64,000 bases of DNA from Pleurotus ostreatus/Saccharomyces cerevisiae fusant. Taxonomy: Eukaryota > Opisthokonta. The translations under genes were made by a program, and so were the position numbers. The stretch is from NCBI GenBank assembly GCA_024196135.1, contig JAMQCK010000060.1:48491-112490 (forward strand), given 5' to 3'. This document shows, one piece after another, positions 9,177 through 20,957 of the stretch; within the stretch, counting starts at the first letter, position 1, and the number at the start of each line of letters is the position of its first letter. The notes under the pieces were generated by a model, which was given only the letters and a program-made list of their open reading frames with translations, made no database searches and had not been told where the DNA came from.

Positions 9177-11075
9177 TTATGCCCTTAGCTCTACGGAGTG
9201 AGGGAAATTGAAGACGCTCTCTGGGTCATATGTACACTTGAGCTCGATGAGCTTCTCGTAGTGATCTCCATAGAAGAGATCCTGCCCTATAGAAGGCATC
9301 AATGAAAGTACGTCCTGCGGTTTTATGCACTTACAGTTCTCCAGCCTGTCGTCCGGGTAGTTCACGTATGCGCCGTAAGGCCAGTCTGGCGCCTCGTTCT
9401 GGATGATGCTATTCGCCATTCCTTCGTTTCAGTGAGACTAGGTGAGTATTGTCTCTTACAAATTAAGCATCGTTGACTGACCGTCCACAAAAGCGAATCC
9501 GTCCTCTGGGAACGGAGGTTCCCAGTTGACAGTCGTTGCGTATAATTGCATGTTGAACAGCTTGTCGCGATGAGCGAAGGCGGTCCGGTCTAAGGGAACG
9601 GCGTTGACCGCAGAGTTACTTCCTCCGTATAACTCGATCTCGGAGAACCAGGTCTGCGCGAACACGGATTGGTCAGTCGGCCTTCGCAGTGCACCATCGT
9701 CAAAATACTAACCACGTCCGAATCAAAACCATCCGTCGCAAGGTAGTTGACAAACGCATCGATCGCTTGCTTGCTTATCCCCTCCTTCGCGGGCGTCAAG
9801 AGCGACTTCGCGTAGAACGCGTCACTGTACGGGGCCATCGTGCTCGTGTCCAGATTCCCGAACGCCCATGCCGCTAGCACCGTGATCCAGTCGCCCGACG
9901 TCACATTCGAAGTATCGGGCTCGCGGAAGAGGCTCATATACGGCGCAATGGTGTCGTTGAACGTTGCCGGGTCGTCCCAGTGCACTCCCATGAACTGGAC
10001 GCCCAGGTTTCCTGGGATGGTGCCCTTCGATAGGATGAGCTCGCCGCCGAGGGTGGCGGGAATACCGCTCTGGACGAAGTCTTGGAAGGAGGAGAGAGCG
10101 TCGGAAGTCTCGGCGGCGGTCATGTCCCAGTTGTACTGGAAAGTTGTGCCGCCTAGCGGAGGGACAGGCTCGGTGGCGAAGATGAAGGACGTTACGATGC
10201 CGAGGGATGCGCCAGCTCCGCGAAGGCCCTGTCATCACGATCAGTTCTAAGAGAAAGGCTCCTCGGTGCATCTCACCCAGAAGAGATCAGCATTCTCGTC
10301 CTCGGATGCGGTGATTATACTTCCATTGCTGAGAACGACGGTCTCTGCAACGGCGCGATCGAGCAAGAGGCCCCACATCCGTGAGTGATGGCCCCAGCCG
10401 CCACCAGCTGATATATAATGTCAGCATGGTTCGAGCTCTTCATCGCATCGCCACTCACTAGCATGTCCACCGACGCTAGGGGAGTTTGGTAAGCTTCTGC
10501 TCTGCCGCATCGTAGAGAAGCAACTCATGCTTACCCAACAGTCGTACATCGTCCGTGAGGTAGCGCACGCCCATGATCGTTCAGGATCCGCGCCACATCA
10601 CCGAGGCGGGCACCCGGGCCAACCGTTACCGCATTCGTCGCCTCGTCAACCTCGATGGTCTTGAAGCTACCCAAGTCGACGACGAGGGAACCGTTTCTGC
10701 CTCCGAGACCCCCGGCGACGTAACTGTGTCCTCCGCTGCGAGCGGTGACATCGAGGCCTTGCGCGGCCCCTGCAAGGACTACGGCGCCGACTTGCTCGGC
10801 GGACGATGGGTAGGTAACAGCTACGGGGTAGATGGTGTAGCGCGTGTTGTCTGAGGGAGGCTCAGTGGAATGCGCGACTGGAGCAATGTAAAATGTCACT
10901 TACACGCCGCGCTCACATTCGCGTATGCATCGTCTCCAGGGAAGACAGCTTGTATGCCAGCTTTGTCGAGTGCTTCGCGCAACGCGTCCAAGTCCTGGGC
11001 CTGTACGAGGAATAGAACCTGGAAAATTGACACCAGACTCCAGAGCGCCATCGTCACAGTATGCAAGCTCCCCAT
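9177..11075 (-). CDS. Secreted FAD-linked oxidase, BBE/AA7-like, tandem copy 1
   Basis: Predicted extracellular flavin oxidase of the VAO/berberine-bridge superfamily; fungal relatives oxidise oligosaccharides (CAZy AA7) or alkaloid-type substrates, and the substrate here is unknown. The ATG at 11075 starts a signal peptide (about residues 1-27, ending LFLVQAQ). The PCMH FAD-binding domain follows (YPSSAEQVGAVV, ARSGGHSYVAGGLGG, VGPGARLGDVARIL). The His of SGGHSY and the Cys of HGRCTTVG are positioned for double covalent FAD attachment. The substrate domain contains GVHWDD, and the C-terminal BBE domain contains YVNYPDDRLEN, LFYGDHYEKL and YDPESVFNFPHSVE. A 17-nt microexon (10460-10476) encodes GVGGHA. 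Unlike copies 2 and 3 it has no intron between SGG and HSY. A TATA-like box lies about 64 nt upstream. Confidence 0.88.
10460..10476 (-). other. 17-nt microexon of oxidase copy 1
   Basis: It is bounded on the minus strand by an acceptor ending CCCCTAG and a donor GTGAGT. It joins GG to the preceding exon and A to the next, giving VG-VGGHA-TGGGWG, which is the conserved order in this enzyme family. Equivalent microexons of identical length occur in copies 2 and 3. Confidence 0.85.
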
Positions 11076-11692
11076 GCCTCCCCTCTTGGTAGCTGCAATA
11101 AGACGGAGGGCGCAAGCTCGTCGGGCAGTCTACCCCGACCTTATATACCCTCTACAACCTCGTGCGTCTCCGGGCGCTACGCCTGGACTAATGTCATTGT
11201 ATGATCAATGAAGGTACGGACGAGTTGAAGAGGACGCACGGGACTTTCGCATCAGGTTTCGTACTCATAGCGCGACGTGAAGAGATGGAGGCTAACCAAA
11301 CGAGGTGCGCGAGCACGTCCCATGATACATTGTTCACGGTGCGGGATGCGTAGCCAGGAACGAAGGGTGTGATGCGGAAAATTCTTTCTAGCCCGGCGCT
11401 GCGGTGTATAGACTGAGCAGAACTGTCGTATAAGGGCGACGATGTGCACGTCACTCGCCTCACAGATCAGGGTCTTTCTACGATGCGCAGATCAATTAAA
11501 TGCAGTGCGGATGCGCACGCATCTTCTGAGTCATCAGCCGAATTTGGGCTCTGGAGCAAGACACTGGTAGACGCGCGGAAGCTCAGCACTTGGCACAGCT
11601 ACTGATGATGACCAGATACGCTCTTGTGGTGCTTCCGGAGGAAATGGCTCGCGATGGTGGTCGTGTTTCAACGTCGGGACTCATGCCGCATG
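11076..11692. promoter_or_regulatory. Spacer between oxidase copies 1 and 2, with TATA-like element
   Basis: It contains the copy 1 promoter, with minus-strand TATATAAGG at 11139-11147, and the copy 2 3' flank. The short frames between 11194 and 11463 have no motifs. No gene is seen. Confidence 0.6.
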
Positions 11693-13631
11693 TCATCTTA
11701 TTTTCCATGCTTTCTCCTCGACGGCATGAGGGAACTGAAAGACGTTGCCCGGGTCATAGAGGCTCTTCAGTTGGGTGAGCCGCCCATAATGTTGTCCGTA
11801 GTACAATGTTTGCCCTGCGAAAGTCAGGATCGGCGGACGCAATGAGAAGTATCCTGCACTCACAGTTCTCGAGGCGGTCGTCGGGGTAATTCACGTACGA
11901 ACCCCACGGCCAGTCCTTAGCCTCGTTCTGAAGGATGCTATCCGCCATTCCTGCCAGAAGAGTTGAACGTGCAAGCCAGCGACACAGGTTTGATCGCCTA
12001 CTTACCATCAACGAAGGCAAAACCATCGTTGGGATACGGGGGCAGCTCGTTCTGTGAATATGCGTACAACTGGAGGTTGAATAGCTTGTTGCGGTGAACG
12101 AACGCTGTGCCGTTGACCGGCACGGCATTGATAGCGGAGTTGCTGCCACCATACGTCTCCACCTCAATGAACCACGACTGTTAAATGGCATCAGCTAGTC
12201 TCGGAAACTATGTGAACGCGACTCGCTCACCAAGTCCGTATCGAACCCGGTTGTAGCCAAATATTCAGTGAGCGCATTGATAGCCGTGTCGCTGATGCCT
12301 TCCTCTTCCGGGGTCATAATGGACTTCACATAGAACGTATTGCGCTGAGGCGGCATCGTACTGGTGTTGAGGCTTCCGGACGCCCACGCCGCAAACACAG
12401 TGATCCAATCGCCTTGCGTGATATTTTTGCTGTCGGGTTTGGGGAAGAGGTCGAGGTAAGGCGCCACTGTCTTGTCAAATGTCGCCGAGTCGTCAAGATA
12501 GACGCCGAAGTACTGGACGGCGACATTCCCAGAGACAGAACTCTTGTTGAGCACGAGCTCACCGCCGAGCGTCGGAGGAATATCGGTCCGGACGAAATCT
12601 TGGAAAGACGAGATAGCGCGCGCCGCTTCCGCGGCCGTGAAGTCCCAGTTGTACCAGAATGCGGTCGCTTGTGGAGGCGCGGGCTCTGTAGCAAAGACGA
12701 AGGAGGCGACGATGCCCAGCGATGCGCCGGCGCCGCGAAGTCCCTGTATGATGCATCAATGTTAGGTTGGGCACGATAACATGAAAAGACTCACCCAGAA
12801 CAGGTCCGCGTTCTCGTCCTTCGATGCTGTGACGACCGACCCATTGCCGAGGACGACAGTCTCGGACACCACTCTGTCGAGCAACAGTCCCCACATGCGA
12901 GATTGAAAGCCGAATCCGCCGCCAGCTGCGTCGCAAGTCAATGATATACGTAGCTGATCGCAGAGGATACTGACTAGCATGACCTCCAACGCTACGGCGA
13001 GACATTAGGTCCATGATCTACACGCGGGATGATACAGAGGCGTACCCAACAGTTGTGCACCGGCCATGAGGTAGAGCTCTTCCATGATCATTGAGACGCA
13101 GTGCAACGTCTCCCAACCGATTTCCCGCTCCGACCTGTACCGTGTTGGTGACCTCATCGACCACAATATCTTTGAAGTTGCTGAGATCGACAACGAGGCT
13201 TCCGTCTTCGCCGCCCAGTCCTCCGGCGACGTAGCTATGCTTTCAAGACGTCAGAGAAATATGTGAGGGAATGGGGAATGCAGTTTACTCCTCCGCTTCG
13301 TGCCGTAACAGCGTAGTGTTGCCCTGCCCCCGCCGCAACGACAGCACCAACCTGCTCGGCAGAGGTTGGGTATGTGATGGCAATGGGTGACACGTTATAG
13401 CGCAGGTTGACTGAGATGACGCTGTGAGCATACGTTCCGTGGAGATGCAAAGGACCTACAAGCTACGCTGGCATCGACGTATGCCGCGTCCCCGTCGAAG
13501 AATGTCTCGACGCCAGTAGCTTGGAGGGCATCTCGCAAAGCGCCTATGTCTTGAGCTTTCGTTCGGCTTGTGAAGGATAGAAGTCCGTAAGCAATGCCTG
13601 CGAGAAAGAAGAGGGAGCGTTGGGACCACAT
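11693..13631 (-). CDS. Secreted FAD-linked oxidase, BBE/AA7-like, tandem copy 2
   Basis: Second member of the three-gene array, collinear with copies 1 and 3. The ATG at 13631 begins a signal peptide (MWSQRSLFFLAGIAYGLLSF, cleavage probable near TKA-QD). The FAD domain has YPTSAEQVGAVVAAG and ARSGG, then an intron (donor GTAAAC, ending GAAAG), then HSYVAGGLGG; HGRCTTVG carries the candidate Cys for the second flavin bond. A 17-nt microexon lies at 12975-12991. The middle domain (SSFQDFV, GVYLDDSATFD, NITQGDWITVFAAWASG) and the BBE end (YVNYPDDRLEN, YYGQHYGRLTQL, YDPGNVFQFPHAVE) are intact. The tail is slightly extended (EKAWKIR). Substrate unknown; a paralogue diverged in sequence but not in architecture. 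Confidence 0.88.
12975..12991 (-). other. 17-nt microexon of oxidase copy 2
   Basis: It lies between an acceptor ending GCCGTAG and a donor GTCAGT on the minus strand and encodes the same VGGHA link as in copy 1. The length and both phases are the same. Confidence 0.85.
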
Positions 13632-14716
13632 GGGCCACGTCGAATGTTGGTGCTCAGGCTGTACTCAGCTTGTTATATATACGTATACGGCGCAGACGGC
13701 TAAGAAGGGATGTTTTCGGCGGATAGGACGTTCGTGTGTCAAGGCAGAGCAGTCAAGGCATTCTTTGTCCCGACGGCGCGGTTTCCGGCGAGAACGGTAG
13801 CTTTATTGGTTGTTAGACCATCTCTTGTATATTTTGAGGTGAAGATGCCTAACGGGACGCGGAGCCGAGAAGCGCTGGTCGAGGAGAATGTCCGGAGCGG
13901 AGGTAGGAAATCCTTGAGAAGCGCGATATGTCCGACCCTGAGGGCAAGACGTGAGCAGGACATCAAAGGACACGGTAAAAGGGCTTGCCTAAATGGAGGA
14001 GAGGCGCATGGTGCGTAAGCTACATCTCCGATGACGAGCACATCCTTCGTGCGGGCGGAGGCAGTAATCAGTCCTCTCGAAAGATGACACCCCAGTCTTC
14101 GATTGGCCCGAATTCGTATCAACTGCGCCCAAGCTCGGAGCTCACCTGCACATCCTAGTTTGCTATCTTTATATCCATATCTAGGCGGATTAGCAATCAG
14201 CGCTTTCCAGCGTCGATCCGTGTCAAGCTGGACTCTTGCGTAGCATACGCGATTCTGTATGGCTCGGACATGCCGGAATATCGAATGGTCAGTGCTCCAG
14301 GGTGGTTTTCCGATGGTTTTCTCAAATATAGCCGTTGACGAGTGACTACATGACGGGTGAAGGCAAGAGACAGATTAGAATGCTGCCCATATCCGCGTTA
14401 CACGCGTTACACGGATAATGCCGAAACAACGCCACAAAACACTTCGGTTCAACTCACGTCGGGCTTGAAGAAGGCGAAATCGAGGAGGGCAGGCAATGAA
14501 GGGTCCAAAGCGTGTTTGTCACACCTCGAGGCTGCATGACTCGACGCAAGACATATTAGTGACTGGAAACGTCTGCTGTCAGCTCATACGCAATCTCCGA
14601 CTTATTGAATTGAGCACAGGCTGCTCTGAATGTTGATGCCCTAAAGCAGGGCAAATACATTGACCTCGGTAAGCGGATACGCGTCGGCATACTATGTACT
14701 AATCTTCGAAGGGTCG
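13632..14716. promoter_or_regulatory. Spacer between oxidase copies 2 and 3
   Basis: It contains the copy 2 promoter, with a minus-strand TATATAA at 13673-13679. Overlapping frames on both strands at 13710-14122 are mutual shadows without motifs. About 1.1 kb with no supported gene. Confidence 0.55.
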
Positions 14717-16653
14717 TTATGACCTCTCCACCGAATGCGGATAATTGAATACGTTTTCAGGGTCGTAGATGCTCTTGAGCTCCGTGAGCCTCGAATAGTG
14801 CTCGCCGTAGATGAGGTGTTGCCCTGTACGAACGTCAGTATTGCCATGCCAATATTCCACCAAAATCCGCGACTCACAAGACTGCAAGCGGTCGTCGGGA
14901 TAGTTGATGTACGCGCCGTAGCCCCAGTCCGCCTTCTCGTTCTGAACGACGCTATTTGCCATGCCTGAGAAGTGATGTTGATAAGGATACGCGAGAACCG
15001 TAGATCGTACGAGACTCACCATCGACGAAGCTGAAGCCAGAATCAGGGTATAATGCCGTCGTCGTCGGCTCGTATGCATAGAGTTGCAAGTTGAAAAGCT
15101 TGTCGCGATGGGCGAACGAGGTGGTGTCGACCGGTGCGGCGTTGATGGCAGAATTCGCGCCGCCGTAGAGCTCGATCTCGACAAACCAGCCCTACTTTTG
15201 GTGAGAAAACCGCCAGTGGCGGAGACTGTTCACTTACCAGCTCGGTATCGTAGCCGTCGGTGGCAAGGTACTCAATGAAGGCGTCCATAGACGCCTGGCT
15301 CAGCCCAGTCGCCTCCGGCACCATCACCGACTTCGCGTAGAAGTTATCGTGCGGGTGCACGCCCGTCGCCGTGTCCATATCGCCATACACCCACGCCTTG
15401 AGCACGGTCATCCAGTCGCCCTGTGTCATCGTCGTGTTGTCCGGCGCGCGGAACTGGCTGACGAACGGCGCCACAATGTCCTCAAATGTCTCAGGGTCGT
15501 CCCAGTGCACGCCGAAGAACTGGAAGCTGACGTTGCCATGGGCAGAGCCGCGCATAAGGACGATCTCGCCGCCGAGGGTGCTGGGGATGTCGCCGGTGAC
15601 GAAATCCTGGAAGGATGCGAGGGCGGAGGAGGCCTCGGCGGCGGGGAGGTCCCAGGTGAACTGGAAGGTGGTGCCGCCGTGTGGAGGGACGGGCTCGGTG
15701 GCGAAGACGAAAGAGGTGACGATTCCGAAAGAAGCGCCAGAGCCACGGACGGCCTGCATCTATGTAAAAACAGGATCGTCGCGGGAACAAGAACTCGTAC
15801 CCAGAAAAGATCAGGGTTCTCGTCGTCTGAAGCGGTAACGGCGGATCCGTTTGCGAGAACAACAGTGGCCGAGAGCGTGTGGTCAATCAGGAGTCCCCAC
15901 ATGCGCGAATGCTGACCCCACCCGCCGCCAGCTACGCAAAAGTCAGGATCGCGAGGACGTCAACAATCTGGGCTGCTTACTTGCATGGCCACCAACCCTA
16001 TGATGAGGCGCCCGTCAGACTCTGCGACCGTGCGCAAAGACATAATTAACTTACCCGACATATGTGCAGCGTCCGTGGGGCAGAGCGCGTCCATAGTCGT
16101 TCAGTGTTCGGGCCACATCGCCCAGACGGTTACCAGTGCCGACCTCGACAGTGTTCGCCTCCTCGTCAATTTTGATGGTGTTGAAGTTCCTCGTGTCAAC
16201 GACGAGAGTGCCGTTCTTTCCGCCGAGACCTCCTGCGACATAGCTATGCTGTAGAGCGAGTCAGCACCCTATCGTAGCAAGGACGCAAAACTCTGAACAC
16301 GCTCACCCCGCCACTCCGCGCAGTGACATCGATACCTTGCGCCGCACCTGCCGCGACCACTATGCCCACCTGCTCTGGCGTGGTCGGATAAGTCACTGCT
16401 ACCGGCGACAGGCTATAGCGGAGGTTGACTGATGATATTAGCTAATATCCTCAGTCTGAAATCTCAGTCGCTGCTTACAGGCCGTGCTAGCGTCCGCGTA
16501 CCCATCATCGCCGGGGTATACTGCCTCCACTCCTGCATCCTCGAGGGACTCGCGTAATGCATCAATATCTTGCGCGCATACGAGAGGAAGACCGATGAGT
16601 ATTGTGGCAAAAGCGCTGACGAGGGAGAACTTGAGTGCACGCGCGCGTACCAT
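14717..16653 (-). CDS. Secreted FAD-linked oxidase, BBE/AA7-like, tandem copy 3
   Basis: Third member of the array. The ATG at 16653 begins a signal peptide (MVRARALKFSLVSAFATILI, ending VCAQ). A methionine 56 codons upstream in the same frame is ignored because it would bury the signal. The FAD domain has the SGG|HSYVAGGLGG pair split by an intron, as in copy 2, and HGRCTYVG with the candidate covalent Cys. The 17-nt microexon is 15981-15997. The middle domain has SSALASFQDFV, GVHWDDPETFEDI and MTQGDWMTVLKAWVYG; the BBE end has YINYPDDRLQS, YGEHYSRLTEL and YDPENVFNYPHSVE. A minus-strand TATAAA lies 58 nt upstream. The whole architecture is intact, so the enzyme is probably active; substrate unknown. 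Confidence 0.88.
15981..15997 (-). other. 17-nt microexon of oxidase copy 3
   Basis: Acceptor ending TCATAG and donor GTAAGC on the minus strand. It joins TYVG to VGGHA-TGGGWG. Same length and phases as in the other two copies. Confidence 0.85.
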
Positions 16654-18394
16654 GGTGAAAGCGGGGCCCCAGATAGATGCTCGACGCTGTTGGCCAGATG
16701 ATGCGGGGTCTTTATAGACGAGTAGGCGGAAATAATGCACGATAATGGTCCGTCCGTCTATCTTTTCGTCCGGGGCTTCTTCGCTGTATTGCGTGACGAG
16801 GGGAGACTCCGCGGCGGACAAAGGAGAATTGACATCAAGCTAGGAGGGCCTAGTCACCGAGTTGTGTCCTAGCGCTCATCGTATGAGACGGGAGTAGCGT
16901 CCAGATAGGGTAGGCTCACCGAAGCGTCACCTTGGCGGAAGCACGCCAGAGAGAGGCAGTCGATGCTTCCGGAAGATTAGTAGAATAGCGCAGAGATCAT
17001 GAGATCATTGAATTCACGGAGATCATGGAGGTAGAGGCTATTATATGTAGCTCTGACGCACCTTCGTCGCCCAAAGATGGTCGAGGACACGCTAAGAGCG
17101 ACAAAGTTCTTGCGCTAATTCTCCGGGGTTCGCTGTTGCCTTCTGGAGGTTACTTGTCATTTGCAGTAGATTTATGTCGTTGAAGGGTGAATTAAGGAGC
17201 CTACGCTGGTCGTACAAATTTCTCGGCGAGTGAAGGCAGCAGATCGCGAAGCTCATTGAGCCCCAGAACAAAAAAAGCGAGTGCATGAGGATGGCAAGCT
17301 GATGCTATCGCCATTCTGGCGACGTACAGTCAGGTTGATGACCCACTGGCAGCACGTATCGACGAATGGCCGATGTTTAGGACTGCAAAGGCCCGCCGAT
17401 GGGTGCCACACGGTCCAGAGCAAGCATACCATATCGAGAATCGCATAGTAGTGCATACCGGAGTGGAACAAGAAAGGGAACCCGGGCTTTGAGCGGAGAG
17501 CGTGACGGGGAAAGTCAAGAACGGCAAAAGTACCGACGAGGCTGTGCAAGTTGCATGACGCGCACGTGCCATGTGACAAGTTCAACTATCTTGCCTCAGT
17601 CACTTGCGGCCGTCCTGGACCTTTCGCGAGGCCATCCAGTTCTCGGATCGAGATTTTTATGCGGCAACCCCCGGATATTACTGCCTGTATATGCTCAGAA
17701 AGCTCAAGCTCGCAACCATTTGCCCGTGGCTCACCATTCTCTGGCTATGGTCTGCTGCAGGTACATATTTGCATTGTATACCGATCACTCTCCTCTTGGT
17801 CAATGAGTACTGACACGCTCGATGCAATGAAGGAGCGTATCAAACGGTGCCGTAGTCGGGTCGCGGGCTGCCGGATGAGGGTCGACTCACCTCGGATCTT
17901 TAGCCGGGCATCTGTGGACCCAACGGTGTTGTGACTATGCTGGCTGGGCTCACTCGTGAATAGCTTCAACTGAAGGATGATCAAGCGCCAGATACTGGGG
18001 CAAAGAGATCACAAAAGCAAGCATCGACTCAACTGGTATAATGAAGGCTGCGAAGCTCGACTTCTCAGGACGCGTCGGAGAAATTGAGAAGTGACCAAGT
18101 CGCTTTCGCATCAGGTACTGCCTGTCAAAGACATCTTGGCATGCCAGCGAAGTGCTTCTGTATATAGGACCGCAAGAAAAGATCTGCTATACAATGGGCT
18201 GAAGCGCTTGAAGAGCGCGGTAGCCGATGGGCGGGCCCATACAGCGCGCCATGTTTGAGGGTTATGAAGGACCACGTTGAGGGTCGCGCGCTTTGTGCCT
18301 TCGACTTCAGGCCGCCGTCGACGTTGATGAACAACATGCGGAATGTGATCAGGGTGATGATGCAAAGACCGGCAACCGCCCACCGCGCCCGCGC
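16654..18394. other. 1.7-kb gene-poor region between oxidase array and SSP-A
   Basis: The copy 3 promoter is at its left end, with minus-strand TATAAA at 16711-16716. Overlapping frames of 60-135 codons on both strands (17250-18000) share no conserved motif and are taken as chance. No gene is supported. Confidence 0.5.
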
Positions 18395-18402
18395 TATATA
18401 AG
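18395..18402 (+). promoter_or_regulatory. TATA-like box of SSP-A
   Basis: TATATAAG, 167 nt before the SSP-A start. The other three family members have the same element 82-94 nt before their starts. Confidence 0.55.
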
Positions 18403-18568
18403 TACCCGCAGGAGCGGGCGCGCGGACCCTCCCTTCCACAGCCCACAACGGTCTTGACCTCGGTCACCGCACGTTCTTTTCCCGACACACTCCCTCAACG
18501 CTTCCCGACGCCCACCACCTCGCCAGACCATCCCCCCAGCCTTCCCCCACACCCATCTCACGACGACA

Positions 18569-19141
18569 ATGATCGCTAGCACCCTTGCGCTTCTCTCGAC
18601 TGCCGTGCTTGCCAGCGCGGCGGGCCTCAAGTCGACCGCCACCCAGACCCCCACTGAGGGACAAGCCGGTGGCAACTGGACCCTCCAGGAGAGCGAGCAC
18701 GGCTACAGCCTCGCGGGCTCGCAGCCCATCGACCTCACCATTTCCGCGACCGTCGAGGACGGCGAGCTGAAGATGCTCTGCCCCTACCAGCTCACCGCCG
18801 TCCTCATCCCCGCCGAGGGCGCCTCGTACACCGTCGAGTTCGTCAACGCGACCGACGGCCTGCCAGAGGGCACCGTCACCGGCGGGTGGAACACGACCGA
18901 CGACCGCAGGGGCATCCCGGAGTACGACGAGACCTTCACGAAGGTCATCAACTCGGTGCGTCGTTTTGTGCGAGTGGAGTCGGCGGCGATGCTGACCGCA
19001 TTCTAGATCGGCCCGGGCAGATTCGATCTCGCGCTTGGCGAAGGCCGCAACGAGCTCACCTGGTTCAACCAGTCCGACACCGCGCGGGGCTTCACCGAGT
19101 GGTTCCTTGTTCTCGACAGCGCGCAGGACGTTGACTGCTGA
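18569..19141 (+). CDS. Small secreted protein SSP-A, unknown family, 173 aa
   Basis: Two exons (18569-18955, 19007-19141). A clear signal peptide is seen (MIASTLALLSTAVLASAAG). The mature part is rich in beta-prone alternating residues (DLTISATVEDGELKMLCPY, YTVEFVNATDGLP, GGWNTTDDRRGI), with a motif around TFTKVIN just before the phase-0 intron and a second exon ending LVLDSAQDVDC. One Cys (in MLCPY) and a terminal Cys are shared with the other members and could form a disulphide. I recognise no known domain. It is the most divergent of the four copies. Possible roles such as cell-wall or effector-like protein are guesses; abundance and TATA promoters suggest strong, perhaps induced, expression. 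Confidence 0.82.
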
Positions 19142-19819
19142 ACGTGCGTCCCCTTACTGTTCTTACCCTCGCAATCACTGACGACCCCGAAGGTCAAGCG
19201 CCCTATGGGTGTGATATAACGGGCGATGCTGGTTATCTGCTTTAGGTTGTGATTGCGTCGGACATCAGCCCTCCCCAGTGGACTTGCCTGTTTATACCTT
19301 TGGTTTACATATCTGTAATCCAACCTGTCTATTGGTCTGCTCCATGCTCGTCGGACGGCGATTTCATGGACACGGTGGACACGGATCGCTCGGACTGTTC
19401 AGAGCTGCGCTATTTGAGCCTCCAATTGATATCGTTGTGTTACCGCATCACTTGAGATATTACCGCATTCAATCATGACTCTGCCAGCGAGATGTTGTAG
19501 GCGCCAGCAGATGCAAGCCCTGCGCGCCGACGACAGGCTCAAGTCGCTGAGGAATAGCGGTGAGCTCGCCGTTTCTTTGCCTCGGGGTGCCCCGTCACCT
19601 CGAGGGTCGCAGAGGAAACGTTGGGTAAGATCCAAGTTGAGGGCGGAGCCAAGAACAATGGAATTTCCAAGCGGGGAAAAGGCGCGTCGGCCGGGCGTAA
19701 AGAAATTCGGGACATGGTTCGATGCAGCTGCCCCCCACTTTCTCTCCGCCGCCATCGGCATAAAAGCACGCCGCTTCTCCTCCCCATCCCGTATCGAAAC
19801 CCAGTCCCTCCAGCCCGCC
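19142..19819. promoter_or_regulatory. SSP-A 3' flank and FPP synthase promoter
   Basis: No gene. An open frame beginning at 19475 runs in phase into the FPP synthase coding exon, but it is leader sequence and not a conserved protein extension. Confidence 0.5.
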
Positions 19820-20957
19820 ATGTCCAAGCAGGAACTACGCGAAAAATTCAACGATGTCTACAAGCTCATTCGCGAGGAGCTCGTCGCACATATCCGGGCC
19901 CAGGGCATGCCCGAGGACGCGGTGGAGTGGTACGCGAGGAACCTGGACTACAACACGCCCGGGGGGAAGCTCAATCGCGGGCTGAGCGTGGTCGATTCCG
20001 CGAAGATCCTGCTGAGCGACAAGTTCACGGAGGAGCATTACAAGCAGGCGGCGATCCTCGGCTGGTGCGTCGAGCTCCTGCAGGCGTTCTTCCTCGTGTC
20101 GGACGACATCATGGACTCGTCGATCACGCGGCGCGGGCAGCCGTGCTGGTACCGCACGCCGAACGTGGGGATGATTGCGATCAACGACGCGTTCATGCTC
20201 GAGGCGGCGATCTACCACTTGCTGAAGGTGTGTGGCGTGTCTGAGCACCTTGTCATGACTCTGACAGTGTGCAGGTGCACTTCAAGTCGCAGCCGTACTA
20301 TGTCGAGCTGCTCGAGCTCTTCCACGAGACGACACACCAGACGGAGATGGGCCAGCTCATTGACTTGATCACCGCGCCCGAGGATCACGTCGACCTCAAC
20401 CGATTCTCCCTGAAGAAGTGCGTGGCGCAGTTCCCCTCGACGACATCTACTAACCTTCTCGCAGGCACGCGCTCATCGTCCAGTACAAGACGTCCTACTA
20501 CTCCTTCTACCTCCCCGTCGCGCTCGCATTCCACCTCTGCGGCATCACCTCGCCCAAGGCATTCGAGACCGCGCTCGAGATCCTCCTCCCCCTCGGCGAG
20601 TACTTCCAGATCCAGGACGACTATCTCGACTACCACGCGCCGCCCGAGGTGCTTGGCAAGGTCGGCACCGACATCCTAGACAACAAGTGCTCGTGGTGCA
20701 TCAACAAGGCGCTCGAGATCGCGACACCCGCGCAGCGCGCGATTCTGGACGCGAACTACGGCCGGAAGGACGTAGAGTGCGAGCGGAAGGTCAAGGCGGT
20801 GTACGAGGAGATCGGACTGCCAAAGATCTACCAGCAGTACGAGGCGGACGTGACGAGCAAGATCAGGAAGGCGATCGATGGGATTGACGAGCGTACGCAG
20901 GGCAAGAAGGAGGTGTACCTCAGCTTCTTGTCGAAGATTGAGGGACGCACGAAGTAG
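19820..20957 (+). CDS. ERG20: Farnesyl diphosphate synthase
   Basis: Condenses IPP with DMAPP and then GPP to give FPP for sterols, dolichol, quinones and protein prenylation. Exons 19820-20227, 20275-20417 and 20465-20957 give 347 aa, the usual fungal length. Two Asp-rich motifs are present: the first is VSDDIMDSS (DDIMD, Mg-PPi binding) with RRGQPCWYR after it, and the second is IQDDYLDYH. The residues FFLVSDD just before the first motif fit a product-length determinant for C15. The start ATG is the one giving MSKQEL; the upstream open extension is not family-like. It lies near secreted oxidases, but this is the housekeeping enzyme and I do not read a terpene cluster from it. Confidence 0.96.

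Noticed and set aside
17253..17813. Overlapping frames with hydrophobic stretches on both strands
   Set aside because: No conserved motif, no plausible exon structure and similar open lengths on both strands.
19475..19819. N-terminal extension of FPP synthase
   Set aside because: The frame is open upstream, but the extra 115 residues have no family counterpart and the enzyme starts normally at the ATG giving MSKQEL.
9177..20957. A terpene or alkaloid biosynthetic cluster made of the flavin oxidases and FPP synthase
   Set aside because: FPP synthase is the standard housekeeping enzyme, there is no terpene synthase, PKS, NRPS or P450, and the oxidases have secretion signals, which argues for extracellular substrates.
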